Shown one piece after another: positions 11,822 through 23,486 of a stretch of DNA of 64,000 nt. Every line of letters begins with the position of its first letter. The first letter of the stretch is position 1. Source of the DNA: Heliocidaris erythrogramma (lineage: Eukaryota > Echinodermata > Echinoidea > Camarodonta > Echinometridae). A program made the position numbers and the translations under genes. The stretch spans positions 29,898,534-29,962,533 of the forward strand of contig CM046858.1 in NCBI GenBank assembly GCA_025617745.1. The letters are read 5' to 3'. Under the pieces are notes generated by a model, which was given only the letters and a program-made list of their open reading frames with translations, was not told the origin of the DNA and did not search any database.

Positions 11822-13050
11822 ACCTAGCTGGAAAGGAAACCAATTTTCATGCGCATGAATGTAAAGATCGCATAGTCCGATATAACGATCAAAAGATTCG
11901 CCAAAGTCCCAAGATACATGAATGGACAATGCCATACGTTTAAAGTGATGCGGAGTGCCTGCCAGACGCCCCCAAAGTGCCATAACCCTCAATATTGAGC
12001 TAGCTCAGCTGGAAAGGAAACCCTTAGAAACCTATATCAAAAGATTCGCCATAGTCCCAAGGTACATGAATGAGCAATGCCAGACATTTTAGGTGGTAGG
12101 GGTGCCCGCCAGACGCCCCCAAAGGGGTTCCAAAAATTGAGCTAGATCAGCTGGAAAGGAAACCCTTAGAAATCTATATCAAAAGATTCGCCATATTCCC
12201 AAGGTACATGAATGGACAATGCCAGACGTCTTAAGTGGTGGGGAGTGCTTGCCAGAAGCCCCTAAAGGTCCCCAACCCCCAATATTGAGCTAGATCAGCT
12301 GGAAAGGAAACCCTAAGAAACCTATATCAAAATATTCGCCATAGTCCAAAGATGCAGAAATGACCACTGCCAGACGATTTAAGTGGTGGAGAGTGACTGT
12401 TAGACGGTCGTTACTAATATACACCCCCTATATTTTTTGAGCGAGATCAGACCTGTGCAAACGAAAGTTCGTGGGAACAAAGAACAAAACAAAAACAACA
12501 AACAAATTAGCTTTGTCTAGACTTACATAGATACTGCCAGAAATTATCATGATTATATATTGTGAGATCTACCTGCCAGACGCCCCCCCCCCCCCCAATC
12601 CTCCATGTAAAGAATGACACTCAAAGTGTGCAAATCAACACTCATTATTGTTTTTCTTATTCCTTTTTTTTTTTACATATAAATGATATCTAGACGCTGT
12701 AAAACCAGCAAAATATGATTGATTTAACGCACGTAAGGTATTTACTCCTATATGTACCTTTTAACAATGTGGATTATGGTTTGTGTGATTGTTAATGATT
12801 ATAGTACGTTATCATTATAATTGACATTAGTTCTTGACTGCAGTAGAAAAACTCCGTTTGGCCAAGTATTGTAGTTATAAATATATAATTCATATTAGAC
12901 TACATTATATCATTTTATATGTTTATAGCAAGCACCAGAAAATGTTTTAGTCCTGATATAAGCTGTATATTATCAAATTCATTCCAAAAAAATCTGACCT
13001 TTTTTTTTAAAGGGCTAGCACAAGTTTTATAGTCAAATTTGGGCCGGTTC
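11612..13050 (+). repeat. left inverted arm of the foldback element
   Basis: Outer part: unique terminal sequence of about 180 bp, then a run of 27 or so G at about 11791. Middle: units starting AGCTGGAAAGGAAACC at about 11828, 12007, 12149 and 12298, each with AAAGATTCGCCATAGTCC and GCCAGACGCCCC blocks. Inner part: a poly-C run near 12585, then unique AT-rich sequence. All blocks reappear inverted and in reverse order at 20895-23334. Confidence 0.85.
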
Positions 13051-13439
13051 ACTGATTACACTATCTACAGTATATAGTAGACCATTCTGGGGCCAGTTTC
13101 TGTCATTTTTTGTGCGAATGGACAGAGGAGTTTTAAATTAACACAGTATAATATTTGTATATATGACATATTGGTATAGTTTGAAGTTTGAATTTTGAAT
13201 TTTTATTTGTTCCACTTTCACATAAAAAACAATTCAGTTATTACTAGCATATCAGCGTCAATTTCAAAACGTACGAGTAAAGAACTCAAATCAAGTATAA
13301 AGTGTGGTAAATAGGTGGAAAGTTTAGAGAGATATACATGTAGGAACGATTGGGGGAAAAAGATATTTGTAAACGACGAGGAGCTTAAATAAAAAGCATA
13401 TAGCTTGTAAATAATTAGGCTCCCGTTTAGAGTACTTAA

Positions 13440-14950
13440 TATTATAAGTAATTGTGATTAATATGTAATAAAAAGCGAAACGGAATAGAAATATCAGATT
13501 TACTAAACGATCCCGAAAAAGGACAGCAATGCTTATAACGTGCAGGAAAGAAAAGAAAATGACGAAAGAGACTAAAGAAAAGAAGAAAAAAAAAGAACAA
13601 AGAAGCCAAAGTAAAACTGTAAATGCAGGACAGTGTAACAAGAAGAAAGGCTATGTGACCATCACCTGTAAGATCCAGTATGACAGAATTGTTGGAGGAG
13701 CTATCAACCAGTTCGTTTTTCAGGCTATTCCAGAATTTGGGTCCAGTAAAGGTGATTGTTTTGTTTGCAAACACGGTTGGGGCTCGGGGGAGGTGGAAAT
13801 TGTTTGTCTGTCTAGTTGGGTAGGAATGTACCGCATAATGTTGGGTTGGAAAATAGGAAGGAATCATGCGGTAAATTACTTCGAGAGTTCGTATATATAA
13901 GTATTCCAAGATTCCAAGATTCCAAGAAAGTACAAGTCAGATATCTCAAGAACATAAAAGTCATAGAAAAGCTCATTTGTATGTGAACGAAATCCAACAT
14001 TCTTTACAATTCTTACATTTTGTCCATGAGGGTTATGGAGCTATTTCCTCATGCAAGTACAATAATTAAGATATAAGACCTTGTTCAATATACACCTGAA
14101 TTACATGAGTTTACATCAACAATAAATTTGAACTTTCCACGTTAGTTTACAGTTTATATAAACACCAAAAATCTGATAGACTCAGCCTCGGAATGATATA
14201 GAATTACTAAATAGCAAGATATTTGTTTCATTTATGATGAGCGACAATTATATGTTAGCTTTCATCCAGTCAAAAGCGGAAATTAATTCAGTGTTTACAA
14301 TGTTCAGAAGTGTAACAGGGTTATGGTGAGAGCAAAAAATATTTGGGGCATCGGCAAAGAGGATTATGACAAGACTGCAGATGAGTTTTGTAGATCGTTA
14401 GTGTACATAAAATAAACAGGAGCGGGCCTAACAGAGAGCCTGGAAGGATACCACAAGTAATTGACTGAAGGGTCGATTCAAAACCATTCATGTATGCATA
14501 TTGTTTTCTATCACTATAGGTTAGTTCCTGAACCACTCCAAGGCATTTCCCTGGATACCATAGTGAGATAACTTATACAACAATATCTCATGATTTACAG
14601 TATCAAAGGCCTTGCAGAAGTCCAAGAAAATACCTGCAGTATGTGCCACTGTCTATAGCTCTGGCAAATTTATGAATATTAGAAGCCCATTCGTGAATGT
14701 TGAGACGCGGAGAGGACATGATTATTATCTAAAAACGTATATAATGAGTCCAGAATAAACGATTTTTTCTAGATTTTTTGAGAAGTTTGTTAGGGGTGAT
14801 AAAGGGCGGTAATATATCGTTGTCTTGTTGGTCACCTTTGGTGAATAGGCATAACCTTTGCAATCTTCATTTTATTAGGAACAACGCCGTTTTTTAGTGA
14901 TAGATTAACAATATGTGTTGAAGGAGAAGCTATTTCATGAATGATATTTC
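13440..14950 (-). pseudogene. decayed LINE reverse transcriptase
   Basis: Reading the minus strand from 14950 down there are pieces of one RT in order. First LSLKNGVVPNKMKIAKVMPI (about 14940-14880). Then [20 protein letters not shown] (14635-14560). Then RKQYAYMNGFE with LLGPLLFIL (14510-14400). Then a C-terminal block HSYPTRQTNNFHLPRA and TFTGPKFWNSLKNELV (13830-13690). The order and motifs are those of CR1/L2-group LINEs (jockey superfamily). Several stops and frameshifts separate the pieces and the YADD region is eroded, so it is inactive. It lies in the loop of the foldback element. Confidence 0.8.
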
Positions 14951-15841
14951 TATTAAAACATTAGTTATACCATGATACACAGACCTGTTCTATTGTACCT
15001 TTTTGACATGTTCACATGAAACTTTAAGTATGAATAGTATATTTAATTGAAACTTAGTCATCGTATTAAGAATCATATTCCGCACATTTTAATACCGATC
15101 AATTATGCACCACACTGTTTTCATAACAACCGTTCAGTGCAAACCGACACGTTTTTGATAAGTTTTTGACATTTTGGCGTAAAAATTGATTTTTATTTTA
15201 TATTTAAGGTTTAATATGGGTTTCAAACAATATTCACACAGTTAATTTATATTGTACATATCTTTGATGCATGTAAACACCATTTTGATAATGGACATCT
15301 TCGTTGCTTATCAGCAGAGTGCCCTGCAAAGTACCATAAAACCTCGGTTTTGTTAACATTTGAGATTTTTGAATATTTGTTAGCACATTGATAACTTGAA
15401 CCTTTTTCCTTTTAGGCTGTTACTTTTTAATTCCTTATCATGATGCAATGAAACTTGGAATAATAGTCAGAATGATATTTCGCATTGTTTGAAAACAGTG
15501 GATATATGTTTACATAAACTTCAGTTACCGACTATGCGTGGCTAGTGGACGGACGTGTTTTTTAACCTCTCTCCATTTGGAGTCTTAATAAATTATCTTT
15601 TAAACCTGCGATCCTGTTTTTTAGTCATGCTCGATATGTATTTTTAACCTATCATACCCATGGATTGTTCTTTTTTATTTATATATATGTCATTTTGACG
15701 GTTTTATCGTGATTTTTAACATTTGCACTTGGAAAGCGCGGGAACTGCTCTCCATAGACATTGCACATACATGTATCGGCAATAGTCTAGCCTACATCGT
15801 TAGCGAAATGAATTTGACTTGGACTCTTATGGGAAGCGTCT

Positions 15842-17173
15842 TTGAAAGGGAATTACAGTAATCGGGTGAGTTCGTTCCATATCTTTTCTACAATCCAAAA
15901 ATTTCAAGATGGCGACCACAACAAGGCCAGTCTCCACATACGTAGGAAATCGTCAATCCCATATTCGCTTACTAGTTTATCAATACTGTTAGTACTTTCG
16001 GGAGACATTCAAGTAAACCCCGGACCTAAGTCTGTTAAACCTAGAACCCCTAAATACCCATGCGGATCATGCAGTAAAAATGTGAACTCAAACCACAAGG
16101 CAATGGAATGTGAAGAATGCGAAATATGGTTCCACACAAAATGTATAGGAATGAGTGATGTATTGTATCAGGTACACATGAACCACAACTCTTATACCTG
16201 GATATGCTGTAACTGTGGTTTACCGAATTTTTCGAGTTCCCTGTACTACGAATCAGACGTGGAAACTTCAAATCCTTTTCAACCACTTAGTGATATGGAT
16301 AGTAATACTGCAGTAGGTAGACCCTTGCTCTCATCAAGCCCGAAGAAGAACAATAGTAATCCAACAAAGCCCAACAAAATTAGTAATAGGCGTAGTAGTA
16401 AAGCAACGAACCAAAATAAAACAAATACTTTGTTGAAGGTCTTGAACATCAATTTCCAGAGTATTCGCAACAAAATTGCACAGTTTCAAGCACTGCTCGA
16501 AACCGAAAAGCCTGACGTAATAATAGGGACAGAAATAATATGGTTGCAGGACGGGATTCTTTCTAGCGAGTTTCTCCCTACATCATACCAAATATTTCGC
16601 CGGGACCGTAAAACCGACACTACCGGTGGTGGTGTCCTAATAGCACTTCGTTCAGATTTAGTTGTTCAAGGTGAAGAACTACATCCATCTAGTACTGATA
16701 GTGAAATGCTATGGACTAGTATCCACGTGACAGGACGTCCTACGCTATATATTGGGGCTTTTTATAGGAAACACCACAGCTCCCCAATTGTAGATCAAAA
16801 GCAGCTTTTAGATCTCGAAACTGTTATTGCAGGTTTACCAATAAACAGCCAAATTTTCCTAGCCGGGGACTTTAACTTACCGGATGTTGACTGGAAAAGT
16901 AACTGCTTTAAACCTGGGGGGAGATACCCTGCGATTAGTAAACAAATGATAAACATTGCTGACGACTACAACCTTCATCAAGTTGTTGAGCATCCTACAC
17001 GGAATGGCAACATATTAGATCTGGTGTTCTCTAATGTCCCGTCACTCGTGCAAAATATACAGATTCTACCTGGAATATCTGATCATGACATTGTGTCCAC
17101 AGAAATTAGGTGTTCTCAATACAGAGTAAAACAAAAACCTACCTGGTTAAAAAAGGGGACTTTGAAAGTATAA
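15842..17173 (+). CDS. CR1 LINE ORF, N-terminal part: 2A-like motif, PHD finger, endonuclease
   Basis: The open frame of about 444 codons has no in-frame ATG near its start; TTG at 15842 is just the first possible start. An ATG at 15808 opens a short frame that ends at 15859-15861, so a frameshift in the leader is likely. Residues 43-62 end in SGDIQVNPGP, a 2A-like motif. Residues about 73-131 form a PHD-type finger (CGSC, CEEC, WFHTKC, WICCNC). From about residue 195 comes the endonuclease: LNINFQSIRNK, a GTEIIWL block, GDFNLPDVDW and SDHDIVSTE carry the metal and catalytic residues (N, E, D, N, D-H). The frame is lost by a one-base slip near the A/G run at 17149-17157. Confidence 0.9.
   Translation: MKGNYSNRVSSFHIFSTIQKFQDGDHNKASLHIRRKSSIPYSLTSLSILLVLSGDIQVNPGPKSVKPRTPKYPCGSCSKNVNSNHKAMECEECEIWFHTKCIGMSDVLYQVHMNHNSYTWICCNCGLPNFSSSLYYESDVETSNPFQPLSDMDSNTAVGRPLLSSSPKKNNSNPTKPNKISNRRSSKATNQNKTNTLLKVLNINFQSIRNKIAQFQALLETEKPDVIIGTEIIWLQDGILSSEFLPTSYQIFRRDRKTDTTGGGVLIALRSDLVVQGEELHPSSTDSEMLWTSIHVTGRPTLYIGAFYRKHHSSPIVDQKQLLDLETVIAGLPINSQIFLAGDFNLPDVDWKSNCFKPGGRYPAISKQMINIADDYNLHQVVEHPTRNGNILDLVFSNVPSLVQNIQILPGISDHDIVSTEIRCSQYRVKQKPTWLKKGTLKV
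15968..16027 (+). other. 2A-like ribosome-skipping motif
   Basis: Encodes LTSLSILLVLSGDIQVNPGP. The 2A consensus is D-[VI]-E-x-N-P-G-P after a hydrophobic helix. Here the core is DIQVNPGP, with Q for E and all of D, N, P, G and P kept. 2A-like sequences are known at the N terminus of APE-type LINEs in sea urchin and amphioxus, where they can act in skipping or as signal sequences. Function here is inferred from the motif. Confidence 0.75.
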
Positions 17174-19284
17174 AAGCCGACTTACAGAGTTACAAGGAAT
17201 CAATTAATGGTGACACAGTTAAAAAATGAAGTGTCAGTGAGCTTTGGGAAGGATTAAAGACGGCTCTTACTTCGTCTATGAATCAACACATTCCTTTAAG
17301 ACTGGTTTCACCGAATAGTAGCCTACCCTGGTTCAAACATACCCATAAAAAACTGAGTGCTCGGAAAAGGAAAGCTTATGACAAGGCACAACACACTAAA
17401 TCTGAAACTGACTGGTTAAATTTTCGCACACTGCGTAGGTCATTGGACCGAAGCCTGAGAAAAGCACTTAGTGAACATCTCTGCAAGGTGGGGGAAAACT
17501 TGTCATCTAACAACACAAAGCCTTTTTGGAATTTTATGAAAAGCCTGAGACAGAGTTCTGCTGGGATTGCCTCACTCAAGACTGCATCTGGCGTAGCAGT
17601 ATCCCCCTTAGATAAAGCTAATGCGCTCAACAGCCAATTCAAGTCTGTGTTCACTCAAGAAGATTGTCAAACCTTACCTGCATACAGATGCCCTGCACCT
17701 CCCCCTATGCCCCCCATCAAAATATCAACACAGGGTATCATTAAATTGCTCCAAGAACTGAAATCTCACAAAGCACCGGGTCCGGATGGAATTTTACCCT
17801 CAGTGTTGAAGGAGTGCGCTGAAAACATAGCCCCTCTTCTTCAACCAATCTTCCAGAAGTCCATAGACACAGGGGAGTTACCCAAAGACTGGTTAAAAGC
17901 TAATGTTTCACCAATATTTAAAAAGGGAAACCGAGCAGAGCCAAGTAACTACAGGCCTGTATCACTGACATCTACCCCTTGCAAGCTTTTGGAGCACATT
18001 ATCCACACAAATGTTATGGGTCATTTTGAGAAGTATAACATCATCAATGATGAACAACATGGTTTCCGTAAAGGACGGTCGTGCGAAACACAACTAGCGC
18101 TGACAATAAATGACTTAGCAAAAATTCTTGATCGTCAGGGACAAGCAGATGTAATCATAACTGACTTTAGCAAAGCCTTCGATACAGTCCCACATAAACG
18201 CCTTCTTCTGAAACTACACCAGTCAGGCATCACAGGCGCCCTGTTTAGCTGGTTCACAAATTTCCTTACCACAAGGATTCAATCTGTGGTATTGGACGGA
18301 GTTTCTTCATCATCAGTTCGGGTACAATCTGGGGTTCCTCAGGGCACCGTCCTGGGCCCCCTACTGTTTACTCTATATGTCAGTGACCTCCCCCAGGGAA
18401 TCAAATCTCAGGTGCGTCTTTTTGCCGATGATTGCATTCTTTACCGTGAAATCAAAGCTGAAGATGACAGAACAGTACTGCAAAATGATATCGACACACT
18501 ATGCAGTTGGGAATCTAAATGGCAGATGAAGTTTAATATAGATAAATGCCACGTGATGCACATCACTCACAAACGGAAGCCCCTTCACACTTATTACAAT
18601 ATGAATGGGAATCGTTTAAAGTCTGTTACCAATCACACCTATCTTGGCGTTGAACTCAATAATAAATTGAATTGGGTAGATCATGTAAATAATACTGCAA
18701 CCAAAGCAAACAAGGTACTTGGGCTCCTACGTAGAAACCTGTACAGCTGTCCCCAGAAAGTGAAGGAAACGGCATACAAAGCTTTGGTGCGCCCCAAATT
18801 GGAATACTGCGCCTCAGTGTGGGACCCATACAAAAAGGACCATAAAAACAGGTTGGAAGCAGTACAGCGTAGAGCAGCCAGATTTGTCTGCAAAGATCCA
18901 AGAAGGACTAGCAGCGTCTCTACCATGATAACTAAACTGGGCTGGGAACCACTGGAAAAGCGTCGGGCCGTATCCAGACTTTCTCTATTGTTCAAGTCCA
19001 TACACCACATGGTAGCCATAAACACAGATGTACATCAACTTTACCAAGCTGACAACAAAATCCGTACCCGAAAGTCATGTGAAATCTCTTTTACTCATCC
19101 CACTGTCAAAAAGGATTGTTATAAGTACTCATTCCTACCAAGAACCATGACTGAGTGGAACTTACTGCCCCCAGATATACGTCAAACCACCACAGTTGAT
19201 AGCCTTAAGTCTAAATTGAATAGCATGGACTTTAACTTTTTTCATTCGCGGGGCCCATTACACGTATTAAGTCTACTCCACTAG
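17149..19284 (+). CDS. CR1 LINE ORF, C-terminal part: reverse transcriptase
   Basis: Continues the endonuclease protein after the frameshift. One in-frame TGA (17227-17229) precedes a long open frame from 17278 with 668 codons. RT blocks in order: KAPGPDGI, PIFKKGNRAEPSNYRPVSLT, EHGFRKGRS-like QHGFRKGRSC, ITDFSKAFDTVPH, SGVPQGTVLGPLLF, RLFADDCILY (the FADD catalytic pair), and HTYLGVELN. The C-terminal ARFVCKDPRR and FLPRTMTEWNLLPPDI blocks are typical of CR1/L2 elements. Only two lesions break the whole protein, so this copy is young or was recently active. A homopolymer sequencing error could explain the frameshift. Confidence 0.92.
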
Positions 19285-19429
19285 CCGCAAACGCGCCTGC
19301 AACAGTATATCCCGTTAGTGGAGTTTGCTTGCAGTATTCAACAGATACAGATACAGATACCGTGGCAGCCTTTATGCAATTACTCGTGCTATATAAATAC
19401 CATACCTGAATTTCTGCTAATATGCATTT

Positions 19430-19950
19430 GAACAATTATTATCCCAAAACAGCCCATAGGCAGGCTCATAGATCTAGTATAAGACACACTGGACCCGATA
19501 TTTGGAATTCACTACCTATATAGTTTATATTCAAGCCCAACAAAGTGTATTAAAAAAAGAACGCTTAAAAGATTATCTTCTTTCATGTATTGCTAGCGAT
19601 ATACAATATCATTAATCAGTAGTTTACAGGCTAACCTTAATTGTTTCCTACTTATTACAAGACAGTCTACTTATTAATGCCTGTATCTGCAACATTCGTA
19701 ATTATGCATAGAAATATACCTACAGGTGTTTTTCAGCACGTATCCTTGTACCTTGCAATATAAGAATCAGTAGTCAGGAGTTTTATGAAGGTTATTGGTA
19801 TTTACAGACCTTATGTTCCACCTGAACTGTGCTTATGACGACCCCTTTTTCTATATAATTATGATTTTATGTGACCATACATGAAGATTGTAAATCTATG
19901 ATGATGTACATGGAAATAGAAATGAACATCAAATCAAATCAAATCAAGTC
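19430..19950 (+). pseudogene. 3' fragment of another LINE
   Basis: Starts abruptly after the CR1 tail with a frame reading SSIRHTGPDIWNSLP and KKRLKRLSSF, the conserved C terminus of CR1/L2-group RTs (HGP.IWN.LP). It ends at a (CAAAT)n tail at about 19928-19950. It is 5'-truncated and has stops. Confidence 0.65.
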
Positions 19951-20894
19951 AAATGGGTTTTTTTATACGGAGATTGCTTTGAACGTGAAGAATTCAGCGT
20001 AAATATGAGTGAGATATAATACATACATATATAGTGAGTTATGGTATCGGTGGCAAATTTAATTCACCAAAATTAACAGAGATCAGGTGTAATCATTATT
20101 CTTTAGTACCCTTTTTGTACCTTTATGTGTGTATCCGAATATGTCACTAGGTTTCTAATTGGGCCGAGCGACGTTCCGATTCTTTCTAACTAATATTATC
20201 TGTCTAACATCATATTATGTTGAACATGTTGAATGAAATATGATGAGATGAGGTATTTATATAAATATAATGAATAACTTGACATGTATTTAACAGAGTT
20301 ATGAATAATACAGGCTAAAACTCTGAAAAAGGGTGATTTCTTTTAAAAGTCCAAAGTCTTGACCCCAACGTATACGTACTGGGATGGAAAGCCTTAGTCT
20401 ATGATTTGAACCTTGAACTTAGAAGGCTACATATTTGATATAAACATTGAGGATTGGACATTACTGACATAAATGTTACACACATTAATGTTTGTAGATA
20501 AAAGTGAAATCTGATTTATCAGGAATTAAGTATTGATAACAAAGCCTCTGTGTAGACTATGTAATTTGAAATGCACAGCTATAGCCTGATAGCCTGTTAC
20601 ATTTTGCAAAGAAGTAATTAGATATCATTGTTAAAATACATGTATCAGAATATTGTGATCTTTAAAAAAAATCTCTGGATCTTTACAGCAGTTTGTAATA
20701 TCAAACGATAATCAGGATACGATTTTAATACGTTTCAATAGGTCTGGCCAATTAAATATTTATCATTTTTTAAATGATTGTAGAGACTGGAGCTTTTTCC
20801 TGGAGCGTTTTCAGTGAGGTACATACATTTGGTTGGTATCAAAATGAGCGGAATATGAATATTATCGTCGGTATAAATTACGGGGAAATCATTA
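19951..20894. other. no gene recognised
   Basis: AT-rich sequence between the LINE fragment and the inner end of the right foldback arm. Nothing supportable. Confidence 0.5.
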
Positions 20895-21953
20895 AATCGG
20901 CAAAAATTTGACTAAAGCTTGCGCTAGCGCTTTTTGAAAAAAAAAATGTTTGAACATTTTTGAATGAATCTTATAGTTTACAACTTAGATCAGTAATAAA
21001 ACAAGTAATAAAACAGTTGCTGGTGCTTGCAATAAACATATGAAATTATAACGTCAATACTAATACGATTTTTACCAATTCAGTCAAGAATTAATGCAAA
21101 TTATATAACAAACTATGTGAACAATCTCAACAACCCATAATTTTCACTGTTAAGAGGTACTAAATATAGGAGTAAACTCCTTACATGCGTTAAATACGTG
21201 CGTATCCCATTTATAAGTAAAAGAAATGAAATAGGAACAGAAGTGATGACTGTTAATTTTCATATTTGCGTGTCATTCTTTAGGGGGCGGGGGGGGGGGG
21301 GCGTGCGGCAGGTAGATCCCACAATATATAATCATGATGATTCCTGGCAGTATCTATGTAAGTCTGGATGACATATAGGGGTTGTATAATAACGTCTAAC
21401 AGTCACTCTCCACCACTTAGATGGTCTAGTAGTGGTCATTTGCGCATCTTTGGACTCTGGTGAGTAATTTCCCACAGGTTCCATAAGGTTTCTTTTCCAG
21501 CTGATCTAGCTCAATAATGGTGGATGGATTACATTAGGGGCGTCTGGCAGGCACTCTCCACCACTTACATCGTCTGGCAGTGGTCATTTGTGTATCTTCG
21601 CACTATGGCGAATCTTTTGATATAGGTTTCTTAGGGTTTCCTTTCTAGCTGATCTAGCTCAATATTGGGAGTTGGGGAACGATAGGGGCGTCTGGCAAGC
21701 ACTCCCCACCACTTAAAACGTCTGGCATTGTCCATTCATGTACCTTGGGAATATGGCGAATCTTTTGATATAGGTTTCTAAGGGTTTCCTTTCCAGCTGA
21801 TCTAGCTTAATTTTTGGACCCCCTTTGGGGACGTCTGGCGGGTACCCCCACCACTTAAATCGTCTGGCAGTGGTCAATTGTGTACCTTTGGACTATGGCG
21901 AATCTTTTGATATAGGTTTCTAAGGGTTTCCTTTCCAGCTGATCTAGCTCAAT

Positions 21954-22671
21954 CCCTGATAGCAGAAAGTGGTAAAAATTACGTGATATTTACGTCGTGG
22001 TTTTCGTCTTTTTTACGTCCTGTAATTACGTCAATAAGACGACAACTTGCACCAACGCAAGACGTGAATAGGACGTCTTATTTTGACGTCATCTGTACAC
22101 TGTAAAAACTGAAGTGCTGTATATAGCACTTTTTGAGGGCATGCATAGGGACTGCACTCAGAGTGCTAATGAATGCACACAGCGTGCTATTTCAGCACTT
22201 TCACGGGAGCTGGACCGGCTCCTTAAACTGCTAAACATTCATTAAAAAAAATGATTTGGGCGAGCTTCGAACCAGGGTCCGCTGATCGAGAATTGCTGGC
22301 ATTACCGCTAGACTAACTCACATTTTACGATTTAGAGCAGATCATATTGTTACATAGTGAATTTACGACACCACATAGTTCATGTTATCTACTTGACTCC
22401 CATGACTAAACTGGATTTTTTTTGCTGGTAAATTAGCACACTACAAGTGCTATAAACAGCATTTCAGGTGCAGTCATTAAACATGCCCCTAAAAGTAGCT
22501 CTTTAGTTTTTACAGTGTATAAGACGTAGAGATGACGTCAAAATAAGACGTCCTCTTGACGTCTTGCGTTGGTGCAAGTTGTCATCTTATTGACGTAATT
22601 ACAGGACGTAAAAAAGACGAAAACCACGACGTAAATATCACGTCATTTTTTAACACTTTCTGCTATCAGGG
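21954..22671. mobile_element. palindromic MITE with CCCTGATAGCAG ends
   Basis: Begins CCCTGATAGCAGAAAGTG and ends with the inverted form. Arms are about 140 bp, rich in GACGT/ACGTC words, and nearly perfect complements. The neighbouring tandem units read CTCAATATTGGGG uninterrupted, so the insertion duplicated AT (2 bp). Another MITE sits in its centre. Confidence 0.8.
22098..22517. mobile_element. TA-flanked CACTGTAAAAACT element, copy 2
   Basis: Starts TA-CACTGTAAAAACTGAAGTGC and ends AGTTTTTACAGTG-TA; 420 bp. Inside, on the minus strand at about 22263-22325, is a tRNA-like A/B-box pair (GGTTCGAAGCTCGCC). It is nested in the CCCTGATAGCAG MITE. Confidence 0.8.
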
Positions 22672-23420
22672 ATATTGGGGTTGGGGCACTTTAGGGGCGT
22701 CTGGCAAGCACTCCCCATCACTTAAAACGTCTGGCATTGTCCATTCATGTATCTTGGGACTATGGCGAATCTTTTGATATAGGTTTCTAAGGCTTTCGTT
22801 TCCAGCTGATCTAGCTTAATTTTTGGACCCCCTTTGGGGGCGTCTGGCGGGCACACCTCACCACTTAAAACGTCTGGCATTGTCCATTCATGTACCTTGG
22901 GACTATGGCGAATCTTTTGATATAGGTTTCTAAGGGTTTCCTTTCCAGCTGATCTAGCTCATTTTTTTGACCACTTTGTGAACATGCCAGACGGTCAATT
23001 CGTTATATAGGACTATGCGATCTTTACATTCATGCACATGAAAATTGGTTTCCTTTCCAGCTAGGTTGACCCCCCCCCCCCCCCCCCTGGCTCCCGGACT
23101 AGATCGGCTTCAAATATTAGTCGATCGCAAGATTGGTATGACGTCACTACGATTTGGAATTGAATTCGCTTTTATTCCTACACGGGGGCTCGCAGTAGCC
23201 CGGAATTTCGATTTTAGTATTCATACTACTATTCGGAGCTTTGATCACAAAGATTTTACAAGTTTGAAGGTTCATATCAAATGTTATAACAACTTTCCCA
23301 AAATCGTAGTCAGATCGTGCAGTGTGCGCCGGGCTTAAGATCAAAATTGACGTAATTCAAAAATCACAATACAATGGAAGATTTTTTTTTGGTTAAATAA
23401 TGCATGAGGTACATACTTAC

Positions 23421-23486
23421 GTCAGTAAAACAATTCCACAAATCTGTATTGACTGCACTGCTGTATTGATATCTTTCTATATAGAT
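23421..23486 (-). CDS. M1 aminopeptidase 66-bp exon
   Basis: Acceptor TATACAG, donor GTAAGTATG; exactly 22 codons in phase 0: IYIERYQYSSAVNTDLW then NCFTD. Human aminopeptidase N has a 22-residue segment in the same place (YL..F.Y.N....LW). It directly follows the 66-bp exon at 25326-25261 in the gene and precedes the exon at 11242. It sits only 82 bp from the right end of the foldback transposon. Confidence 0.88.

Larger units (their letters stand above)
15700..19358 (+). mobile_element. CR1-type LINE, nearly complete
   Basis: One element in plus orientation: 5' region, an N-terminal segment with a 2A-like motif, a PHD-type zinc finger, an apurinic-type endonuclease, a reverse transcriptase, then a short 3' UTR ending in (GATACA)n at 19335-19358. 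The 3' UTR holds an inverted pair, CTCCACTA (19275-19282) and TAGTGGAG, making a hairpin before the tail. The 5' boundary is only estimated. It sits in the loop of the foldback transposon. Confidence 0.85.
11612..23334. mobile_element. 11.7 kb foldback transposon with long compound inverted repeats
   Basis: Ends are inverted: GTCCGGCGCACACT at the left and AGTGTGCGCCGGGC at the right, and both are flanked by TTAA (11608-11611 and 23335-23338, with a one-base offset on the left). The left arm (to about 13050) and right arm (from about 20895) are inverted copies over more than 1.3 kb. Each has a G or C homopolymer run and an array of about 145-bp tandem units. The loop (13050-20895) carries a CR1 LINE and two LINE fragments, with no transposase of its own that I can see. 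Long-inverted-repeat transposons are known from sea urchins (TU elements), which this resembles in form; no sequence relation is claimed. Confidence 0.8.
20895..23334 (-). repeat. right inverted arm of the foldback element
   Basis: Inverted counterpart of 11612-13050, but longer (2.44 kb) because it has more tandem units and a nested MITE. Unit starts (inverted CTTTCCAGCT) lie near 21495, 21640, 21790, 21932, 22800, 22940 and 23052: seven against four in the left arm. A G run lies near 21287 and a C run near 23070. The terminal AGTGTGCGCCGGGC ends at 23334. Confidence 0.85.

Noticed and set aside
13529-13900. 123-codon plus-strand ORF
   Set aside because: Antisense of the decayed LINE C terminus; lysine-rich start comes from A/G-rich sequence.
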